Source: Winogradskyella ouciana
GTDB taxonomy: Bacteria > Bacteroidota > Bacteroidia > Flavobacteriales > Flavobacteriaceae
Length of the DNA: 64,000 nucleotides
Assembly (NCBI RefSeq): GCF_009709615.1
Contig: NZ_WJYA01000005.1
Location: 248,001-312,000, forward strand
Direction: 5' to 3'
In this document: positions 51,786-61,239 of the stretch, one piece after another
Numbering within the stretch: the first letter of the stretch is position 1
Layout of the letters: every line of letters starts with the position of its first letter
The notes under the pieces: generated by a model
Seen by the model: the letters and a program-made list of their open reading frames with translations, nothing else
Told to the model about the DNA's origin: nothing
Databases searched by the model: none
Translations under genes and position numbers: made by a program

Positions 51786-53108
51786 ATGATAAAAATGGAA
51801 TTAAAAGAAAAATTAGTATCGTCATTTATGGCTTTTGAGGACACAGTAGATGTGCACTCACCAATACATGATATACGAACCGAAGCAATAAAGACATTTG
51901 AAACTGAAGGTTTCCCGACCAAAAGACAGGAGGCTTGGAAGTATACCTCTTTAAATTCAGTTTTAAAGCACGATTATAGTGTGTTTCCTAAGCAAGAAAA
52001 TGAGATAGAATTCAAGGATGTAAAAAAATACTTCATCCACGATATTGATGCCTATAAAATCATTTTTATCGATGGTAAATACGCCTCTCATTTATCACAG
52101 ACCACACATGATGGTATAGATGTTTGCTTAATGTCTTCGGCACTTAGCAAACCTAAATATCGCTTGATTATTGAAAATTATTTCAATAAAATTGCTTCAA
52201 AAGATGGTTTGTCGTCTTTAAACACAGCGTTTTCTGCAGAAGGTGCCTATATCCACATTCCGAAAAACAAATTGGTTCAGAAGCCTATACAAATTATACA
52301 TTTTTCAACAGGCAATGAAGCGGCTTTAATGCTTCAACCTAGAAATTTGGTGGTTGTTGACGAAAATTCCCATGTTCAGATTATAGAGCGTCATCAGAGT
52401 TTAACGGACAATCCTGTTTTAACCAATAGTGTTACTGAAATATTCACTAATAAACGTGCTATAGTAGATTATTACAAAATTCAGAATGACAGGGAATCTG
52501 CATCTTTAATTGACAATACGTTTGTAAATCAAAAACAAGAAAGTTTAGCTAAGGTACACACCTTTTCTTTTGGTGGAAAACTTATAAGAAACAACCTTAA
52601 TTTCTATCAAAACGGAGAACGTATCGATTCTACCATGAAAGGCATTACCATAATAGGTAACAAACAACATGTAGATCATAATACCTTAGTTCACCATATA
52701 GAACCTAATTGTGAAAGTCACCAAGACTACAAAGGTATTTTTGATGATAGTTCTACAGGTGTGTTTAATGGTAAAGTCGTTGTAGAAAAAGAAGCCCAGA
52801 AAACCAATGCGTTTCAGGCCAACAATAATATTTTAATTAGCGATAAAGCAAGTATAAACACTAAACCTCAATTAGAGATTTTTGCGGATGATGTAAAGTG
52901 TTCTCATGGTTGCACTATTGGTCAACTAGATGAAAGTGCTATGTTTTACCTGCGTTCTCGTGGAATCCCTGAAAAAGAAGCTAGAGCTTTATTAATGTTT
53001 GCCTTTAGTAATAACGTACTGGATTCCGTTAAAATTCCTGAGGTTAAAAACCGCATTACAAAGATTATCGCCAACAAATTGGGTGTTAATATTGGGTTTG
53101 ATCTTTAA
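51786..53108 (+). CDS. sufD: Fe-S assembly protein SufD
   Basis: A 440-residue SufB/SufD-fold protein. RQEAWKYTSLN near the N terminus, a beta-helix middle and the C-terminal KCSHGCTIGQLDE motif mark SufD. An ATG at 51795 is also possible. It partners SufB and SufC in cluster assembly. Confidence 0.95.
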   Translation: MIKMELKEKLVSSFMAFEDTVDVHSPIHDIRTEAIKTFETEGFPTKRQEAWKYTSLNSVLKHDYSVFPKQENEIEFKDVKKYFIHDIDAYKIIFIDGKYASHLSQTTHDGIDVCLMSSALSKPKYRLIIENYFNKIASKDGLSSLNTAFSAEGAYIHIPKNKLVQKPIQIIHFSTGNEAALMLQPRNLVVVDENSHVQIIERHQSLTDNPVLTNSVTEIFTNKRAIVDYYKIQNDRESASLIDNTFVNQKQESLAKVHTFSFGGKLIRNNLNFYQNGERIDSTMKGITIIGNKQHVDHNTLVHHIEPNCESHQDYKGIFDDSSTGVFNGKVVVEKEAQKTNAFQANNNILISDKASINTKPQLEIFADDVKCSHGCTIGQLDESAMFYLRSRGIPEKEARALLMFAFSNNVLDSVKIPEVKNRITKIIANKLGVNIGFDL

Positions 53109-53122
53109 CTTGTTCTTTGGAG

Positions 53123-53434
53123 ATGACCGAAAAACAATTTCGACTATTGTATCACTTTTTAAATAGAATTTCGATGTGGGTTCAACCAATTAATAGGGAT
53201 ACTATTGTTTCTTTTATATATGGATTTGAGGCCGGAACTGGAAACAAAATATTTACTTCAGCATTAAAATCCTATCTTGAATCAAGATATGAGATTTTTG
53301 GGTCGAATCAAGGATGGCCTAATCAAATTTCAATTTATTCAGAAAAGAAAGGTATTGAGTGGTGTGAAGCATTTTTGGAAATTGGAAAAACTATAATTGA
53401 AAAATTAAAAATTGAAAACAATTTCAACTTATAA
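53123..53434 (+). CDS. Hypothetical protein in the SUF operon
   Basis: A 103-residue protein from the ATG at 53123 (a TTG at 53117 would add two). It has no signal peptide, membrane segment or known domain. It is mostly helical with aromatic residues (RISMWVQPINRD, NQGWPNQI). It sits 14 bases after sufD and 16 before sufS. It could be a recent insertion. Confidence 0.55.
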   Translation: MTEKQFRLLYHFLNRISMWVQPINRDTIVSFIYGFEAGTGNKIFTSALKSYLESRYEIFGSNQGWPNQISIYSEKKGIEWCEAFLEIGKTIIEKLKIENNFNL

Positions 53435-53450
53435 ATAAAAAAGAAACCAA

Positions 53451-54668
53451 GTGATTTTTGATGTTAAAGCCATAAGAAAAGACTTCCCAATCCTCAATCG
53501 TGAGGTTAACGGGAAACCTTTGATTTATTTTGACAACGCAGCCACCTCACAAACACCTCAACAGGTCATTGATGTTATTGTAGATTACTACTCAAACTAT
53601 AATGCCAATATCCATAGAGGAGTGCACAGCTTAAGCCAAGAAGCAACCGATGCATATGAGCAAGCGCGACTTAAAATTCAAAAACATTTTAATGCTAAGC
53701 ATCCGTATGAAGTTATTTTAACCTCGGGTACAACACATGGTATTAATTTGGTTGCCAATGGGTTTTCCTCATTGCTTGAAAAAGGTGATGAAGTCATCGT
53801 TTCAGCTTTAGAGCATCATAGTAATATTGTGCCTTGGCAAATGCTTTGCGAAAGGACTGGTGCAATACTTAAGGTGATTCCCATGAATGAAAATGGAGAA
53901 TTAATTCTTTCGGAATTTAATTCACTTTTAAACGAAAACACCAAACTCGTTTTTGTTAATCATATATCGAATGCTTTAGGCACCATTAATCCCATTAAGG
54001 ACATTATTGAAAAAGCACATTCGGTTGGTGCAGCTGTTTTGGTTGACGGAGCACAATCTTGCCCGCATATAAAACCAGATGTTCAAGAGCTAGATGTAGA
54101 TTTCTATGTTTGTTCTGCACACAAAATGTGTGGCCCAACTGGTGTTGGCATGCTTTACGGTAAAGAGAAATGGCTGAAGAAATTACCACCATATCAAGGT
54201 GGTGGCGAAATGATTGCCGAAGTTACGTTTGAAAAAACAACCTACGCTGATTTACCTCACAAGTTTGAAGCCGGTACACCAAACATCTGTGGCGGCATTG
54301 CTTTTGGTGCTGCTATAGATTATATGAACCAAATAGGTTTTGACAGCATATCCCAATACGAACATGGGCTTTTAGAATACGCCACTGAACAACTACTTCA
54401 AATTGAAGGCTTAAAAATATATGGCACCTCTAAAAATAAAACTTCTGTTATTTCCTTTAATGTAGGTAACATTCATCCTTATGACATTGGTACCATTTTA
54501 GATAAAATGGGCATTGCCGTTCGTACAGGACATCATTGTGCACAACCTATTATGGACTTTTATAAAATTCCAGGTACTATTAGAGCCTCTTTTATGTTCT
54601 ATAATACTAAAGAAGAAATTGACACCTTTATTGCTTCTCTTAAAAAGGCGGTAATGATGTTGTCTTAA
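53451..54668 (+). CDS. sufS: Cysteine desulfurase SufS
   Basis: A 405-residue PLP enzyme starting at GTG 53451; no in-frame ATG fits better. The PLP lysine lies in CSAHKMCGPTG, the PLP-binding His in GTTHG and ALEHHSN, and the catalytic Cys in RTGHHCAQP. It takes sulfur from cysteine and gives it to SufE, encoded 1.9 kb downstream. Confidence 0.96.
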   Translation: MIFDVKAIRKDFPILNREVNGKPLIYFDNAATSQTPQQVIDVIVDYYSNYNANIHRGVHSLSQEATDAYEQARLKIQKHFNAKHPYEVILTSGTTHGINLVANGFSSLLEKGDEVIVSALEHHSNIVPWQMLCERTGAILKVIPMNENGELILSEFNSLLNENTKLVFVNHISNALGTINPIKDIIEKAHSVGAAVLVDGAQSCPHIKPDVQELDVDFYVCSAHKMCGPTGVGMLYGKEKWLKKLPPYQGGGEMIAEVTFEKTTYADLPHKFEAGTPNICGGIAFGAAIDYMNQIGFDSISQYEHGLLEYATEQLLQIEGLKIYGTSKNKTSVISFNVGNIHPYDIGTILDKMGIAVRTGHHCAQPIMDFYKIPGTIRASFMFYNTKEEIDTFIASLKKAVMMLS

Positions 54669-54699
54669 ATAGCTTAAACATAATAAGTTATCTTGTGAA

Positions 54700-54726
54700 G
54701 CACCTAATTTAAGGTGTTTTTCTTTT
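54700..54726 (+). terminator. Weak terminator after sufS
   Basis: CACCT and AGGTG arms with an AATTTA loop, followed by a T-rich run. Confidence 0.5.
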
Positions 54727-54818
54727 TCTGCACTTAATCGAAAGCATCATTTTATTTATTAAAACTCTGAAAGATTGTTATATATTCAACAGAATTTTTA
54801 ACAAAACAACAACTATTT

Positions 54819-55886
54819 ATGAAAAAATCTATTTTAGGACTAGCAGTAATTACGGCTCTTTTTACAGGTTGTAATGATGACCAGGAGCAAGTTCAAAGCC
54901 CAGATCAACAAGAAATTGACATGAGTGATTTTTATGTCTACACAGACCCCTACGAAGCTGGCACAGCAGATAGGTCTGCGAACGGTAAAAACTGTAGCTC
55001 AATGGAGATTCTTAACCGTCAGTTAAATGAAAACCCTGGTCTATACCAAAAAATATATAATATTGAAAAACGTTCTAGACAGTTTGAAAACAATTTAAGG
55101 CCTGGAAACGGAAACGGCAATGGCAACGGAAACGGCAATAATGGCGGTGACGGCGGAGATGGTGGTGGAGAACCAACTGATGATGGATTAGGAACAATTA
55201 ATATCCCTGTATACGTGTATGTTGTCTATGCAAATAGTAGCCAAAACATCAGTGACTCTCAAATCAATTCTCAAATTTCTGTTTTAAATGCAGATTTTAA
55301 TGACACAAACTTTAATGATGTAAATCCATTATATGCTGATAGTGGTGCAGATACAGACATAACTTTTACACTTGCCACCATAGACAGAAGAGCAAATTCT
55401 ACTTCACAATGGGGAACTAATGATGCTGTAAAATCTGTTTATCCTGCGCAATCTGGGCATCTTACAATTTGGGTAGCCAATATTGGAGGTGGTATTTTGG
55501 GTTATGCTCAGTTTCCTGGAGGAAATGCTTCTACCGATGGTATAGTAGTTTCACCCCAATATTTTGGCACAAATGGTACAGCTCAAGCTCCTTTTGACGG
55601 TGGTAGAACCACAACTCATGAAGTTGGACACTGGTTAAACCTAAGACATATTTGGGGAGACGGAAGATGCAACAGAGATGATTTTGTTTCTGACACTCCT
55701 AAATCAGATAGACCAAACTATGGCTGTCCAGGCTCAGTTACACATTGTAGATCAGTGGATATGGTAGAAAACTATATGGATTACACTGATGATGATTGTA
55801 TGGGACTATTTACCGAAGGTCAAAAGGTAAGAATGCGTGCTGTATTAGCACCAGGAGGACCTAGAGATGAGTTTACAGGAAACTAA
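54819..55886 (+). CDS. Pappalysin-like M43 zinc metalloprotease lipoprotein
   Basis: A 355-residue lipoprotein (lipobox LFTGC, Cys18). Residues about 95-120 are a Gly/Asn repeat linker. The zinc motif HEVGHWLNLRH lies at residues 267-277 (His267, Glu268, His271, His277), with Asn in place of the usual Gly; the Met-turn is NYMDYTDD near residue 322. Paired Cys (CNRDD, GCPGS, HCRS, DDDCMG) fit the M43 disulfides. It may degrade proteins at the cell surface. It interrupts the SUF gene group. Confidence 0.88.
   Translation: MKKSILGLAVITALFTGCNDDQEQVQSPDQQEIDMSDFYVYTDPYEAGTADRSANGKNCSSMEILNRQLNENPGLYQKIYNIEKRSRQFENNLRPGNGNGNGNGNGNNGGDGGDGGGEPTDDGLGTINIPVYVYVVYANSSQNISDSQINSQISVLNADFNDTNFNDVNPLYADSGADTDITFTLATIDRRANSTSQWGTNDAVKSVYPAQSGHLTIWVANIGGGILGYAQFPGGNASTDGIVVSPQYFGTNGTAQAPFDGGRTTTHEVGHWLNLRHIWGDGRCNRDDFVSDTPKSDRPNYGCPGSVTHCRSVDMVENYMDYTDDDCMGLFTEGQKVRMRAVLAPGGPRDEFTGN
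55104..55170 (+). repeat. GGAAACGGCAAT-type microsatellite coding a Gly/Asn linker
   Basis: Repeats of six-base units coding Gly-Asn then Gly-Gly-Asp lie in the M43 gene and could vary in length by slippage. Confidence 0.7.
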
Positions 55887-55901
55887 TATTCATTTTTAAA
55901 T

Positions 55902-55931
55902 AAAAAAGGCGCCTAATTGGCGCCTTTTTTA
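55902..55931 (+). terminator. Strong intrinsic terminator
   Basis: AAAAAAGGCGCC pairs with GGCGCCTTTTTT around a TAATT loop, right after the protease gene. Confidence 0.92.
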
Positions 55932-55987
55932 TTTTGGCATAGATTTCGATTATTATATATTATACCTTTACTTAAAACTTAGAACAT

Positions 55988-56485
55988 ATGAAATTTCTAT
56001 TTAGTTTACTCACAATAATTATGTTAAACGAATCTTGCAATTCCACAAAAGAAGCGACTTTAAATACTAGAGAGGCTGAAACATCAGTCTCGAATAAAAA
56101 AATGCAAGATTCTATTGATGATCAAATGGTTATAGAATATAGAGCTTCAACCAGAGGTTTTTTCGAACTTATAACCATAAAAGGCGATTCTATTTCGTTT
56201 ACTAATGATTATAACATTAAAAGGATAAACACTTTTGCGATTCCAGCAGAAGAAAAAGAGGAATTTAATAGATTGTTAAGTGAATTGGACATTACCACAC
56301 TTTCAGAATTAGAAGCCCCTTCAAAAACGCATCAGTACGATGCAGCACCAGCAGCATTTTTAAAGGTGACAAAAGGTGATGAAAAATTTATGAGCCCAAG
56401 TTTTGATCACGGTAAGCCACCGAAAGCTATTAGTGATATCATCGAAAAAATATTATCAATAAAGTCATTGTTTGAGAAACAATAG
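55988..56485 (+). CDS. Hypothetical lipoprotein
   Basis: A 165-residue protein. Its N terminus (MKFLFSLLTIIMLNESCNS) is a lipoprotein-like signal with Cys near residue 17. Body shows alternating strands and helices, no known family. It is followed by the sufE promoter, whose -33 element lies within its last codons. Its relation to the SUF genes is unclear. Confidence 0.65.
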   Translation: MKFLFSLLTIIMLNESCNSTKEATLNTREAETSVSNKKMQDSIDDQMVIEYRASTRGFFELITIKGDSISFTNDYNIKRINTFAIPAEEKEEFNRLLSELDITTLSELEAPSKTHQYDAAPAAFLKVTKGDEKFMSPSFDHGKPPKAISDIIEKILSIKSLFEKQ

Positions 56486-56501
56486 GGAAGCCGTATCTTT
56501 G
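56471..56501 (+). promoter_or_regulatory. Promoter of sufE-DUF59-DUF2480 (TTTG-N19-TATCTTTG)
   Basis: TTTG at 56471-56474 and TATCTTTG at 56494-56501, spacer 19, a full consensus. The -33 box is inside the end of the preceding lipoprotein gene. It gives the downstream SUF genes their own start. Confidence 0.8.
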
Positions 56502-56528
56502 ACAAATAATTGCAAAAGAAAAATACAG

Positions 56529-56951
56529 ATGACAATTGAAGAGATTCAAAACGAAATTGTAGATGAGTTTTCAATGTTCGAGGATTGGGAAGAACGTTAT
56601 CAATACATGATTGATTTAGGAAAAACACTCCCACTCATAGAAGAACAATACAAAACCGAAGACCATATTATAAAAGGCTGCCAAAGCAAGGTATGGGTTC
56701 ATGCAGAAATGAATGATGAAAAGGTGCAATTTACTGCAGATAGTGATGCTATTATCACTAAAGGTGTCATTGCAATTTTAATAAGAGTTTTTTCTAATCA
56801 ACATCCAGACGATATCATTAAAGCCAATACTGATTTTATTGATGAAATTGGATTGAAAGAGCATTTATCACCTACTAGAGCTAATGGTTTGGTAAGTATG
56901 ATTAAACAATTAAAGATGTATGCCATTGCATACCAAACACAACTTAATTAA
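56529..56951 (+). CDS. sufE: SufE sulfur acceptor
   Basis: A 140-residue SufE starting at the ATG 56529 (MTIEEIQNEIVDEF). The active Cys lies in KGCQSKVW near residue 51. It accepts sulfur from SufS and passes it to the SufBCD scaffold. The longer frame to 56472 overlaps the preceding gene and has no support. It has its own promoter. Confidence 0.95.
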   Translation: MTIEEIQNEIVDEFSMFEDWEERYQYMIDLGKTLPLIEEQYKTEDHIIKGCQSKVWVHAEMNDEKVQFTADSDAIITKGVIAILIRVFSNQHPDDIIKANTDFIDEIGLKEHLSPTRANGLVSMIKQLKMYAIAYQTQLN

Positions 56952-57011
56952 GTTGAGTCGTTTGTTGTGGAGTCGTTAAATCTAAATACAACTAAACGAC
57001 AAACAACTTAA
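56948..57011 (+). repeat. Long imperfect palindrome between sufE and the DUF59 gene
   Basis: TTAAGTTG and CAACTTAA outer arms and AGTCGTT/AACGAC inner arms lie in the 77-base spacer. Similar in kind to the hairpin before sufD, but the sequence differs. Confidence 0.5.
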
Positions 57012-57028
57012 CATCTAAACAGCATATT

Positions 57029-57355
57029 ATGAGCGAAACAACTATAGATACAAATGTACTTGGAGATAAAATTGTAAGAGTTTTAAAAACGATTTACGAT
57101 CCTGAAATCCCAGTTGACATATACGAATTAGGACTTATTTACGATGTTTTTGTGAACGAAGATTATGATGTAAAAATCTTAATGACATTGACAACGCCTA
57201 ACTGCCCTGTGGCGGAAACCTTACCACTAGAAGTTGAAGAGAAAGTAAAATCCATTAACGAGGTTAAAGATGCTGAAGTGGAAATTACTTTTGATCCACC
57301 TTGGTCCCAAGATTTAATGAGCGAAGAAGCCAAGTTAGAATTAGGTATGCTATAA
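57029..57355 (+). CDS. DUF59/MIP18-family Fe-S protein (SufT-like)
   Basis: A 108-residue protein with DPEIPVDIYELGLIYDV, the hallmark of the family, and TTPNCPVAETLP with the conserved Cys. Members help deliver or mature Fe-S clusters. It is cotranscribed with sufE and is followed by the DUF2480 gene after one base. Confidence 0.9.
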   Translation: MSETTIDTNVLGDKIVRVLKTIYDPEIPVDIYELGLIYDVFVNEDYDVKILMTLTTPNCPVAETLPLEVEEKVKSINEVKDAEVEITFDPPWSQDLMSEEAKLELGML

Positions 57356-57356
57356 T

Positions 57357-57863
57357 ATGGCACAAGAAATTATTAATAGAGTTGCTAACAGCAAACTAAA
57401 AGTCATTGATTTAGAAGACTACTACCCTGAAGGGAAACGTGTTCTATTTGATATTAAGGATTGGTTGCTTGAAGGCTTGGTGCTTAGGGAAAAAGATTTT
57501 AGACAACATGTTTCTGAGCATGATTGGTCGCAATATAAAGATTGCTATGTGGCTTTGCACTGCTCAACAGATGCTATCGTGCCAGACTGGGCTTATATGC
57601 TTATTTCTTTACAACTTCAGGAATTTTCAAAACTAACAGTAATTGGACCCTTAGACCAACTAGAGTCTATTATCTATACTTCAATCATTTCAGATTTAGA
57701 TCTTAACGTCTACAAAGATATGCCTGTGATTATAAAAGGGTGTTCTCACAAGCCTGTGCCTGCTAATGCTCTCATATTACTTTCTCAAAAGCTGAAACCT
57801 ATCGCAAAATCTATAATGTTTGGTGAAGCTTGCTCTTCAGTACCCCTTTATAAAAGAAAATAA
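57357..57863 (+). CDS. DUF2480 family protein
   Basis: A 168-residue cytosolic protein that fits DUF2480 (RVLFDIKDWLLEGLVLREKDFR; VALHCSTDAIVPDWAYML; IKGCSHKPVPANAL). It is found next to SUF genes in Bacteroidota as far as I recall, and conserved Cys/His residues might bind metal, but no function is known. One base separates it from the DUF59 gene. Confidence 0.85.
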   Translation: MAQEIINRVANSKLKVIDLEDYYPEGKRVLFDIKDWLLEGLVLREKDFRQHVSEHDWSQYKDCYVALHCSTDAIVPDWAYMLISLQLQEFSKLTVIGPLDQLESIIYTSIISDLDLNVYKDMPVIIKGCSHKPVPANALILLSQKLKPIAKSIMFGEACSSVPLYKRK

Positions 57864-58002
57864 TCTTTAAAAAATGTGACTTTTAAATTATTTCTAGGTC
57901 TTAAGAGTAATTATAGCGCACATTTGAATATTTCAACAAAATCAACAAACACTTATATTTACAAATTAATAACAACTATTATTTACTAAATTTTAATTCA
58001 TT

Positions 58003-58911
58003 ATGAACAAAAAATTACTTTTATCTGTATTCTTAATGTTTGCGGTTACCATTAGTTTTTCTCAAACAAAAGAAGAGCTACAAGCACAAAAGGCAGAAAA
58101 ACAAGCCGAAGCAGACAAGTTTCAAAGTGAAGCTGATGCTATACAAGCACAAATAGATGCATTGCCAGGTTGGCGTACTGGCGCGTTTGGTACTATTGGA
58201 GGTAGCTTATCTAACTTTAATAATTGGTATGCGCAAGGAGCACCTAACAACTCATCAGGTAATATTGGTATTACCGTTAACGGTTTTGCCAATCTAATTG
58301 AAGATAAATTCTTTTGGAGAAATTCTTTAACAACTAACTTAAATTGGGTAAAATTAGACAACAAGGACACTGATACGGACAGTGATGAATTCAATCCAAC
58401 TACAGATGTATTTAATATTTCATCTCTTTATGGTCGCAATATAAGCGATAAATGGGCCATATCTGGTTTGGCAGAATATAGAACCACATTATTGGACAAC
58501 TTTAATGATCCAGGATTTTTAGATGTTGGTGTTGGTGCTACATGGACACCGTTAGACAATTTAATCGTTGTAATTCACCCACTAAACTACAACTTTGTAT
58601 TTGCTGAAAATGATGCTGCTTTTGAGTCTTCTGCTGGTGCAAAAATTGTTGCAGATTATACAAGACAAATTGGTAAAATCTCATTTAAATCTAACTTTTC
58701 TACCTTCCAGAGTTATAAGTCTAGCGACCTATCTAACTGGACGTGGACTAACTCTTTTAGCTACACATTATGGAAGATGATTGGTGTTGGTTTTGATTTT
58801 GCCTTAAGAAGCAACCAACAAGAAGCCGCTAATTTTCAAGGAGTTGATTTAGCTGATGCTGATAATAAATTACAATCTTATTATACAATTGGTTTAAGCT
58901 ACAGCTTCTAA
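58003..58911 (+). CDS. DUF3078 outer-membrane protein
   Basis: A 302-residue protein with a signal peptide (ends ISFSQ), a short coiled-coil (residues about 22-50, Lys/Gln/Glu/Ala-rich), then a DUF3078 barrel (GWRTGAFGTIGGSLSNFNNW; FFWRNSL; GLSYSF at the end) whose last residue is Phe. It probably forms an outer-membrane barrel; function unknown. It ends at a strong shared terminator with PBP1A. Confidence 0.85.
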   Translation: MNKKLLLSVFLMFAVTISFSQTKEELQAQKAEKQAEADKFQSEADAIQAQIDALPGWRTGAFGTIGGSLSNFNNWYAQGAPNNSSGNIGITVNGFANLIEDKFFWRNSLTTNLNWVKLDNKDTDTDSDEFNPTTDVFNISSLYGRNISDKWAISGLAEYRTTLLDNFNDPGFLDVGVGATWTPLDNLIVVIHPLNYNFVFAENDAAFESSAGAKIVADYTRQIGKISFKSNFSTFQSYKSSDLSNWTWTNSFSYTLWKMIGVGFDFALRSNQQEAANFQGVDLADADNKLQSYYTIGLSYSF

Positions 58912-58932
58912 TTGTAGATAGAATTTGATTTA

Positions 58933-58970
58933 AAAAAAGACCTGACATTTTAAAATGTCAGGTCTTTTTT
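58933..58970. terminator. Bidirectional intrinsic terminator
   Basis: AAAAAAGACCTGACATTT pairs with AAATGTCAGGTCTTTTTT, an 18-bp stem, between convergent genes ending at 58911 (+) and 58972 (-). Confidence 0.95.
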
Positions 58971-58971
58971 A

Positions 58972-61239
58972 TTAGAATTTCTTTTTCTTGTTCTTTCGTT
59001 TAAAAATTCTTTTAAATAACCCATCACGCTTTTCTGGTTCGCAATCTAAATCATTGATAACTTCTCTTGAGGGATTTTCAAACTGTGCATTGGTAATGGT
59101 TTTAAACTCGATATCTGAATTCAGCTTCTTATAAAAATTAGCAAAAATTGGTAATGCTGAATTCGCTCCTTGTCCTAAAGCAGTAGTCTTAAAACCTATA
59201 CTGTGGTTGTCGTTCCCGACCCAAGTTACTGTGACTAATTTTGGCGTAATTCCAACAAACCAACCATCCTTATTATCTTGGGTAGTACCCGTTTTACCTG
59301 CTATTGCATTTCTAAGTCCGTAAGTACTTCGCAATCTTGATGCGGTTCCATTATTTACTGTAGCCTTCATAAATTGTAGCATCACTTGTCTTGTGTAATC
59401 AGAATAGGCTTTTTTAATTTTGTTTTCTGGTTTATACTCATAAATAAGATTACCATCTTTGTCTTCAATCCTGGTAATGTAATAAGGTTCTACAGGCACA
59501 CTATTATTTACATAGCTTGCATAAGCTCCTGTTAAATCTATTAAGTTTATTTCTGCAACTCCCAAGGCAAGCGAAGGCTCTTCCGGAAGTTCTTCTGAAA
59601 TATTTAATTTCTTTACTTGATCGATTACTTTAGGTATCCCGACTTTATCAAAAACCTTTACAGCTATAGTGTTTACAGAATTACTTAGCGCTTTTTCTAA
59701 GTTATAATTAATGTAAGGATCTTCCTCTTTATCACCAGAATTACTAGGAGACCAATCATCATAATTGGTATAAGTCACTTTTGATAGTGAAAAATACTCA
59801 CAAGGTTTCATACCATCTTCAATGGCTGCCGTATAGACAAAAGGCTTAAATGTAGAACCAACCTGACGTTTACTTTGCGAAACATGATCGTATTTGTAAT
59901 AACGATAATCTATGCCACCAATATAGGCTCTAACCGCTCCGTCGTTTGGATCTATGGACAACATGCCTGTATTTAGAAACTTCAAAAAGTGCTTAAGGCT
60001 ATCAATTGCTGAAACATTTCTAATCGTATCCCCTTTCCAGTCGAATAATTCTACAGGTCGCTTTACCTTCAAGGAATCTTCAATTTGCTTTTCATTAAGA
60101 CCTTGCCTTTGTAACGCCTTATATTGAATTGTATTCTTGATTGCAAATTTCAATAGACTACTATTAGTTTCCCATGGTGCATTTTTCCCATAAGAATTTT
60201 CAAAAGCTACTTGTAATTTAGCCATGTGCTCTTCCATTGCAGCTTCTGCATACTCCTGCATTTTATAATCTAAGGTGGTATAAACTTTTAAACCATCTTT
60301 GTTGAGATTGTATTTTTCTCCATTGGGATTTTTGATGGAATCCAGAATTTCTGCCAACTGCTTCTTAACCGTTTCACGAAAATATGGCGCTATACCTAAA
60401 TCATGATTAAAGGAGCGATAGTCTAATTCAACCTCAGAATTCTTAAATACATCCAATGAATCTTTTTCTAAGTAACCGTATTTTACCATTTGATCCAACA
60501 CTACGTTACGTCTATCCTTGCTTCTTTCTAAATGCAACCTTGGATTATAATAATTATTTGCCTTTAGTGTACCAACAAGTGTAGCGGCTTGAAGCTGAGA
60601 AAGTTCATTTACAGATTTATTGAAAAATTTTCTTGAAGCACTTTCAATACCATAGGTATTGTCAGAAAATGGAACTGTATTTAAGTAAAGGGTTAGAATT
60701 TCTTCCTTTGAATACACGGTTTCGATGCGTTTAGCAATAATGGATTCCTTAAACTTATTGATGAGCATACTGAACATAGCATAATCTTTTCTACCATAAA
60801 GATTTTTAGCTAGTTGTAAAGTTATTGTGCTTCCACCACCTGCAGATGCATCACCCATTAAAAGGTTTTTTATAAATACGCGCATCAAGCTCATGTTGTC
60901 CACACCATCATGTTCGTAAAATCTAACATCTTCCGTTGCGACGAGCGCATTGATTAAATGTTTAGGGAAGTCATCAAATGCCACAGGTTGCCTATCGAAG
61001 ATGTAATATTTACCGATGAGTTTTTCATTTCTATCTAATAACTGTGTAGCTTCTTCCTGTTTTATGGAACTGAGATCTTCTTTTGTTGGAATTTTACCGA
61101 ATAGTCCGAAATAGATGCTGATGTACAGTCCTATGAGAAAAATAAAAACGGCTAAAAGTGAAATGATCGCAGTTTTCACCCATTTGTTTTGCCATCTCTT
61201 GGCAGACCAAGTTTTAAAATGTTCCCAATACGTTTTCAT
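58972..61239 (-). CDS. mrcA: Penicillin-binding protein 1A (class A)
   Basis: A 755-residue bifunctional enzyme. One N-terminal membrane helix (about 22-45); GT51 motif GGGSTITLQLAKN near residue 133; transpeptidase tetrad STFK (in VGSTFKPF) near residue 461, SNSVN later and KTGTT near residue 647. The C terminus is Lys/Arg-rich. It synthesises and cross-links peptidoglycan. Its ATG overlaps the hflX stop by one base, suggesting coupling. A second class A enzyme, PBP1C, is at 3188. Confidence 0.94.
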   Translation of the reverse strand: MKTYWEHFKTWSAKRWQNKWVKTAIISLLAVFIFLIGLYISIYFGLFGKIPTKEDLSSIKQEEATQLLDRNEKLIGKYYIFDRQPVAFDDFPKHLINALVATEDVRFYEHDGVDNMSLMRVFIKNLLMGDASAGGGSTITLQLAKNLYGRKDYAMFSMLINKFKESIIAKRIETVYSKEEILTLYLNTVPFSDNTYGIESASRKFFNKSVNELSQLQAATLVGTLKANNYYNPRLHLERSKDRRNVVLDQMVKYGYLEKDSLDVFKNSEVELDYRSFNHDLGIAPYFRETVKKQLAEILDSIKNPNGEKYNLNKDGLKVYTTLDYKMQEYAEAAMEEHMAKLQVAFENSYGKNAPWETNSSLLKFAIKNTIQYKALQRQGLNEKQIEDSLKVKRPVELFDWKGDTIRNVSAIDSLKHFLKFLNTGMLSIDPNDGAVRAYIGGIDYRYYKYDHVSQSKRQVGSTFKPFVYTAAIEDGMKPCEYFSLSKVTYTNYDDWSPSNSGDKEEDPYINYNLEKALSNSVNTIAVKVFDKVGIPKVIDQVKKLNISEELPEEPSLALGVAEINLIDLTGAYASYVNNSVPVEPYYITRIEDKDGNLIYEYKPENKIKKAYSDYTRQVMLQFMKATVNNGTASRLRSTYGLRNAIAGKTGTTQDNKDGWFVGITPKLVTVTWVGNDNHSIGFKTTALGQGANSALPIFANFYKKLNSDIEFKTITNAQFENPSREVINDLDCEPEKRDGLFKRIFKRKNKKKKF

